64,000 nt of DNA from Euglena gracilis (taxonomy: Eukaryota > Euglenida > Euglenophyceae > Euglenales), in assembly GCA_039621445.1 (NCBI GenBank), contig CP154955.1:29643471-29707470 (forward strand), given 5' to 3'. The translations under genes were made by a program, and so were the position numbers. The notes beneath the pieces were generated by a model, which saw only the letters and a program-made list of their open reading frames with translations, was not told the origin of the DNA and did no database searches. Shown here in pieces: positions 61,600 through 64,000 of this stretch. How positions within the stretch are numbered: position 1 is the first letter of the stretch; every line of letters begins with the position of its first letter.

Positions 61600-64000
61600 A
61601 TCCGCTCCAGCCGCCAATAGTCATGGCGGGAGTCCAAGGGATCTTCCACAAGGACCATCTGGAATTGTGGTGGCTGTGGCCTGTCGACAAGCCAGGTTTC
61701 TGGCGAGTCATAGTCGAAATCAGGTGCGATCCAGTCCCGAACCCATCCTTCGGGTACTGTCTGCTTGGTGGCACTCGCTCTTTCCGCGAGAAACCACTGC
61801 AGCTTCTCCCAGAATTTCCTGGGCAAAGTCGCTGGCCAGATGAAGTAGTTTCTCCGAGGGTGATTGGCTGACACCTGCGGGGCATTCCCCGGGTGGAAGT
61901 CAATGGGAACGTGATAGGCGCATTCCGCCCGGACGGTATGGGGTCGCAATACGGCCCCTAGCCAGTCCTTCCAGGTCATCCCGTGTTTTTCGGGCGGCCA
62001 TTGTGGTAGGCACCAGCGACCGTTTCGGTCCTGGGTTGTGAACAGGCGGAAAAGTATCTTTTCCCTGTCTGCTGTCTCCCAGAGGTAAGGTAATCTTACC
62101 CCTGCCTCCTCAGCAGCGAGGCGTATCGCCCCACTGTCGATCTGCCACCCACGGGCCATTCCCGTGTGGCGGTAGTCGTCCAGCTTGAGGTTGGCATACT
62201 TGAAGAAGTCCTTGAACTTTTTGTTCCAGGTGGAGTATTCCTCCAGTGGCTTCTCGGCACTCGGCACGATTGTGCGAACTGCGCCTTCCGCAGTGTGCCA
62301 GAAGGTACCTCGCAGGCAGTTGACGCAGAGTACTGGTACATTCGTACCATCTCGGTCCGTGTAGCTAAAATTGTGCTTGTGGGTCCAACTGTCCACGCAC
62401 TTGGCGCATACCAAGGCGGCACAGTTGGGGATGTACATATCCTTGTGGAACGATTTCCGCTCCACAGGGTTGCACACATGGACGAGGGGTAATCCCAAGT
62501 CAGGGGCACTGTTGTACATCCTGTGGCAAACAGTGCAAAGCCACACAAATCGGTTTTCCGATGTTCTGTCGACGAGGAATTCCTCGCCAAAGTATTGGGC
62601 CCAAACACGTGGTGATCTGGAATTGTAATAATTCCAGGTGACATTCTGGTCAAAGGACCATTTCCGTCCTTGACAGAACAGTGGTTCAATCCACCGATTG
62701 AGGCATTGGTCTGTTCGCAGCTTATGTTCGATCATCATGTACCTGTTTTTCAGGTCATGAGTCTCAGGATCATCCTGAGTCATCGCATTCCAGTCGATGA
62801 CAACTTCGCCTTCCGAAGGTGTCGTAGTCGTAGAGGCGCGGGACTTTCCCTGCCCCTTCGTAGGTGGTTTTGGCTGTGAGGTTTTCCCATAGCCGGATGA
62901 TGTGACCTGTGTGAATCCTCCTCCCGAAGCTGATCCTCGAGAAGAAGATGCACCCTGGCCTCCAGCACCACCACCGCCTTTCGGTGGGGGCTGATCACCT
63001 GTCTTAGGTGAGGGTTTGCAAGGCGCGGCACCGGGCTTTGATTTGGCCGGGGCCTTCGGACTTCCGCTTTCCGGAGCATCCGAGGGTCGCCGTTCGGCGT
63101 CACGCTTGCTTGACCAGGTGCGTGGTGACGGCTGGGCCGGGGGTCTTTTCCCCGACACCGAGCGTCGTTGACCTTCAGCAGGGGTTTCCCGAGCTGAGGG
63201 TCGCCCTACGCGTTCTTTCGCTGCGCTCGTGGGTTTCCCAGGAGCAGCCGTGGAAGATGGTGTGGGCGTCGCCGCTGCACTTCGCGTTGGCGGAGTCTGT
63301 GGTGGGGGCATGGATGTCCGTGCAGCCTGTTTTTCAGGTGCCGGTGTCCGTGTGCCTGCACGCGTCCTTGCAGTGACCGCGGTGTGTGGAGGTACGGGCT
63401 CATCCCGTGCCTCTGATCCCGCTACCGGTGCTAATGTAGGTTCATCCTGCACTGGCACGGGTAGCGTTGTCACCACGGACATTGCCGTTGGTTCGCCCTC
63501 CGTCCGTGTCGTTTCCGACACCGGCGGTGGCGCGGCCATTGGGGGAGGTTCATCCTCCTCCATGGCTGCAGCTTCAGTTGTTTCGTCCGCTGGCTGGGCC
63601 GTTTCTGCCGCAGCAGTGGAAGAGCTAGCTGCAGTGCCACGTGGGGTGACAACTGCGATCAGTGATCGCAAACCACCGAGTACACGTCCGCCCAGTGAGG
63701 GGCGCCGTTCAGGTCCTTCCCCTGAAGTGGGCTCCTCCACTGGCTCCTCTGTCGTCGGGATTTCCCCGGGGACAGGAAGCTTGAGGCGTAATACCTCAGG
63801 CGTAGGGGTTACCGTCTCCGGCGGGTTTTCCCGCGGAGGGGTCGGTCCGCCAGGCGTACCCAGCGAGGATGGTGACAGTGGGACAGGCGTCAGTTCACCT
63901 CTCGGTGATCCTGGGCGCTGGGCGGTTTCCGCCACAGTGTCCAGCATCACGACCGACGGGCTACGGGTTTCCCGTGCCGGGGGTTCCGCGGGCTGAGGTT
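61596..64000 (-). CDS. Large protein of unknown family, disordered N-terminal region plus Trp-rich zinc-cluster C-terminal half (5' partial)
   Basis: The frame is open from the right window edge to a TAA at 61,598-61,596. Numbering from a GTG at 63,950 gives 784 codons. The first ATG is at 63,947, but upstream codons stay open (Pro/Arg/Ser-rich), so the true start may lie outside the window. Residues 1-380 are Pro/Ser/Thr/Ala-rich and probably disordered: acidic stretches near 65-85 and 115-140, a basic Lys/Arg/Pro/Ser region 200-320, and a Gly/Ser-rich linker 325-345. From about 384 the protein is compact-looking and rich in Trp, Tyr and Phe. Metal-ligand candidates are C472/C475, H491/C493, C510, C515/C518 and C542/C545, in four pairs like a cross-brace zinc fold. 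The spacing fits neither RING, PHD nor the CCHC knuckle. No transmembrane segment or signal peptide is evident. Function is not recognised; a mobile-element or viral-type structural or nucleic-acid-binding protein is only a guess. Inverted repeats crowd the coding sequence. Confidence 0.75.
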   Translation of the reverse strand, partial: PQPAEPPARETRSPSVVMLDTVAETAQRPGSPRGELTPVPLSPSSLGTPGGPTPPRENPPETVTPTPEVLRLKLPVPGEIPTTEEPVEEPTSGEGPERRPSLGGRVLGGLRSLIAVVTPRGTAASSSTAAAETAQPADETTEAAAMEEDEPPPMAAPPPVSETTRTEGEPTAMSVVTTLPVPVQDEPTLAPVAGSEARDEPVPPHTAVTARTRAGTRTPAPEKQAARTSMPPPQTPPTRSAAATPTPSSTAAPGKPTSAAKERVGRPSARETPAEGQRRSVSGKRPPAQPSPRTWSSKRDAERRPSDAPESGSPKAPAKSKPGAAPCKPSPKTGDQPPPKGGGGAGGQGASSSRGSASGGGFTQVTSSGYGKTSQPKPPTKGQGKSRASTTTTPSEGEVVIDWNAMTQDDPETHDLKNRYMMIEHKLRTDQCLNRWIEPLFCQGRKWSFDQNVTWNYYNSRSPRVWAQYFGEEFLVDRTSENRFVWLCTVCHRMYNSAPDLGLPLVHVCNPVERKSFHKDMYIPNCAALVCAKCVDSWTHKHNFSYTDRDGTNVPVLCVNCLRGTFWHTAEGAVRTIVPSAEKPLEEYSTWNKKFKDFFKYANLKLDDYRHTGMARGWQIDSGAIRLAAEEAGVRLPYLWETADREKILFRLFTTQDRNGRWCLPQWPPEKHGMTWKDWLGAVLRPHTVRAECAYHVPIDFHPGNAPQVSANHPRRNYFIWPATLPRKFWEKLQWFLAERASATKQTVPEGWVRDWIAPDFDYDSPETWLVDRPQPPQFQMVLVEDPLDSRHDYWRLERM
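61732..61759. repeat. Hairpin, 10 pairs with one bulge, in coding sequence
   Basis: Arm cagt-cccgaa pairs with ttcggg-(t)-actg around the loop cccatcc. Confidence 0.87.
61872..61895. repeat. Hairpin, 9 pairs with a 2-nt bulge, in coding sequence
   Basis: Arm cacc-(tg)-cgggg pairs with ccccg-ggtg around the loop catt (aatg in sense). Confidence 0.87.
62013..62068. repeat. Pair of long hairpins in coding sequence
   Basis: First: ccag-(c)-gaccg pairs with cggtc-ctgg around ttt (62,013-62,034). Second: acag-(gc)-ggaaaag pairs with cttttcc-ctgt around tat (62,042-62,068), giving 11 pairs. Only seven bases separate them. Confidence 0.9.
62144..62170. repeat. Hairpin, 10 pairs with a 2-nt bulge, in coding sequence
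   Basis: Arm gccac-(cc)-acggg pairs with cccgt-gtggc around the loop ccatt. Confidence 0.87.
62506..62536. repeat. Perfect 8-bp inverted repeat at the first CxxC codons
   Basis: Arms gcactgtt and aacagtgc flank a 15-nt loop. The segment encodes residues around C472/C475 of the zinc cluster, so a likely constrained protein motif and a perfect inverted repeat share the same bases. Confidence 0.85.
62617..62637. repeat. Perfect 8-bp hairpin in coding sequence
   Basis: Arms ctggaatt and aattccag flank gtaat. It encodes residues 438-444 (T-W-N-Y-Y-N-S). Confidence 0.9.
62644..62678. repeat. Longest hairpin in the central coding region, 13 pairs
   Basis: Arm ttct-(g)-gtcaa-(a)-ggac pairs with gtcc-ttgac-agaa around the loop catttcc. 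It is followed at 62,686-62,701 by a perfect 6-bp hairpin tcaatc/gattga with loop cacc. Confidence 0.88.
62736..62779. repeat. Two adjacent hairpins, 9 and 6 pairs
   Basis: First: catg-(t)-acctg pairs with caggt-catg around ttttt (62,736-62,759). Second: ctcagg pairs with cctgag around atcat (62,763-62,779). Confidence 0.88.
62799..62823. repeat. Hairpin, 9 of 10 pairs
   Basis: Arm gacaacttcg pairs with cgaaggtgtc around the loop ccttc, with one A/G mismatch. Confidence 0.86.
63389..63413. repeat. Hairpin, 10 pairs including one wobble
   Basis: Arm gaggtacggg pairs with cccgtgcctc around the loop ctcat. The single non-Watson-Crick position is T/G. Confidence 0.87.
63535..63566. repeat. Hairpin, about 13 pairs with one bulge
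   Basis: Arm gccat-(t)-gggggagg pairs with cctcctcc-atggc around the loop ttcat. One pair is a G/T wobble. It lies in the low-complexity N-terminal coding region. Confidence 0.87.
63654..63670. repeat. Perfect 8-bp inverted repeat with a 1-nt centre
   Basis: tgcgatca and tgatcgca flank a single g. The lack of a loop makes this more like a cruciform or protein-binding palindrome than an RNA hairpin. Confidence 0.9.
63816..63838. repeat. Hairpin, 9 pairs with one bulge
   Basis: Arm ctccg-(g)-cggg pairs with cccg-cggag around tttt. Two more TTT-loop hairpins follow at 63,921-63,933 (ggcgg/ccgcc) and 63,963-63,975 (acggg/cccgt), so the field continues to the window edge. Confidence 0.88.

Larger units (their letters stand above)
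60480..63975. repeat. Dense field of short inverted repeats (hairpins)
   Basis: By hand I placed over 50 inverted repeats with arms of at least 4-5 bp, mostly with loops of 3-7 nt. Starts include 60,484, 60,587, 60,618, 60,759, 60,866, 60,881, 60,971, 60,984, 61,060, 61,088, 61,191, 61,390, 61,438, 61,579, 61,611, 61,691, 61,732, 61,774, 61,808, 61,872, 62,013, 62,042, 62,084, 62,144, 62,231, 62,278, 62,334, 62,400, 62,506, 62,549, 62,573, 62,617, 62,644, 62,686, 62,736, 62,763, 62,799, 62,971, 62,995, 63,088, 63,138, 63,389, 63,420, 63,506, 63,535, 63,654, 63,708, 63,726, 63,782, 63,816, 63,895, 63,921 and 63,963. Many extend across a 1-2 nt bulge to 9-13 pairs. They cross coding and non-coding DNA alike. 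The Pro-rich stretch at about 63,160-63,385 is poorer in them. Confidence 0.8.

Noticed and set aside
62480-62540. Retroviral CCHC zinc knuckle in the large protein
   Set aside because: The spacing C-x2-C-x15-H-x-C does not match C-x2-C-x4-H-x4-C.
62096-62689. Overlapping minus-strand frame of 197 codons and plus-strand frames such as 63,229-63,996
   Set aside because: They are shadows of the 784-codon frame in GC-rich sequence and lack any domain-like organisation.

Overview
This looks like repeat-dominated eukaryotic nuclear DNA. About 57.6 of 64 kb is long satellite array with abrupt orientation switches and signs of unequal exchange. There are also micro- and minisatellites and homopolymers, and no bacterial-type gene packing, rRNA, tRNA or telomere repeat was seen. 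An animal genome is plausible, but no gene here fixes the species.

Layout: (1) 1-12,405 is a GC-rich, CpG-rich 216-bp satellite, about 57 units, with internal higher-order duplications. (2) 12,406-23,085 is an unrelated 213-bp satellite in one orientation, about 50 units. (3) 23,087-29,651 is the same satellite inverted, about 31 units. (4) 29,652-32,048 is a non-satellite island with a ~102-bp repeat pair, a 21-bp minisatellite, a C-rich block and an A/T block. (5) 32,049-35,273 is the 213-bp satellite in the first orientation, about 15 units. (6) 35,274 to about 60,436 is the satellite inverted again, about 118 units. It contains a 212-bp subfamily, a highly homogeneous late subfamily, one 72-bp in-place microinversion and one low-complexity scar. 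(7) About 60,437-61,595 is non-repetitive sequence. (8) From 61,596 to the window edge a minus-strand reading frame is open. It encodes at least 784 residues: a long Pro/Ser/Thr/Ala-rich disordered region, then a Trp-rich C-terminal half with a Cys/His cluster. I do not recognise the family.

The most unusual signal is in regions 7 and 8. From about 60,480 to the window end the DNA is packed with short inverted repeats: 5-13 paired bases, often joined across a 1-2 nt bulge, mostly with 3-7 nt loops. I placed more than 50 by hand. They run through the non-coding flank and the coding region alike. Their loops are mostly T/C-rich on the plus strand, so they are A/G-rich (AAA, GAAA, AAAA, GAAGG) in RNA of the same sense as the reading frame. 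This polarity suggests a transcript-level or strand-specific origin and is the best candidate here for an undescribed system. The open frames inside the satellites are by-products of unit lengths divisible by three and are not annotated as genes.
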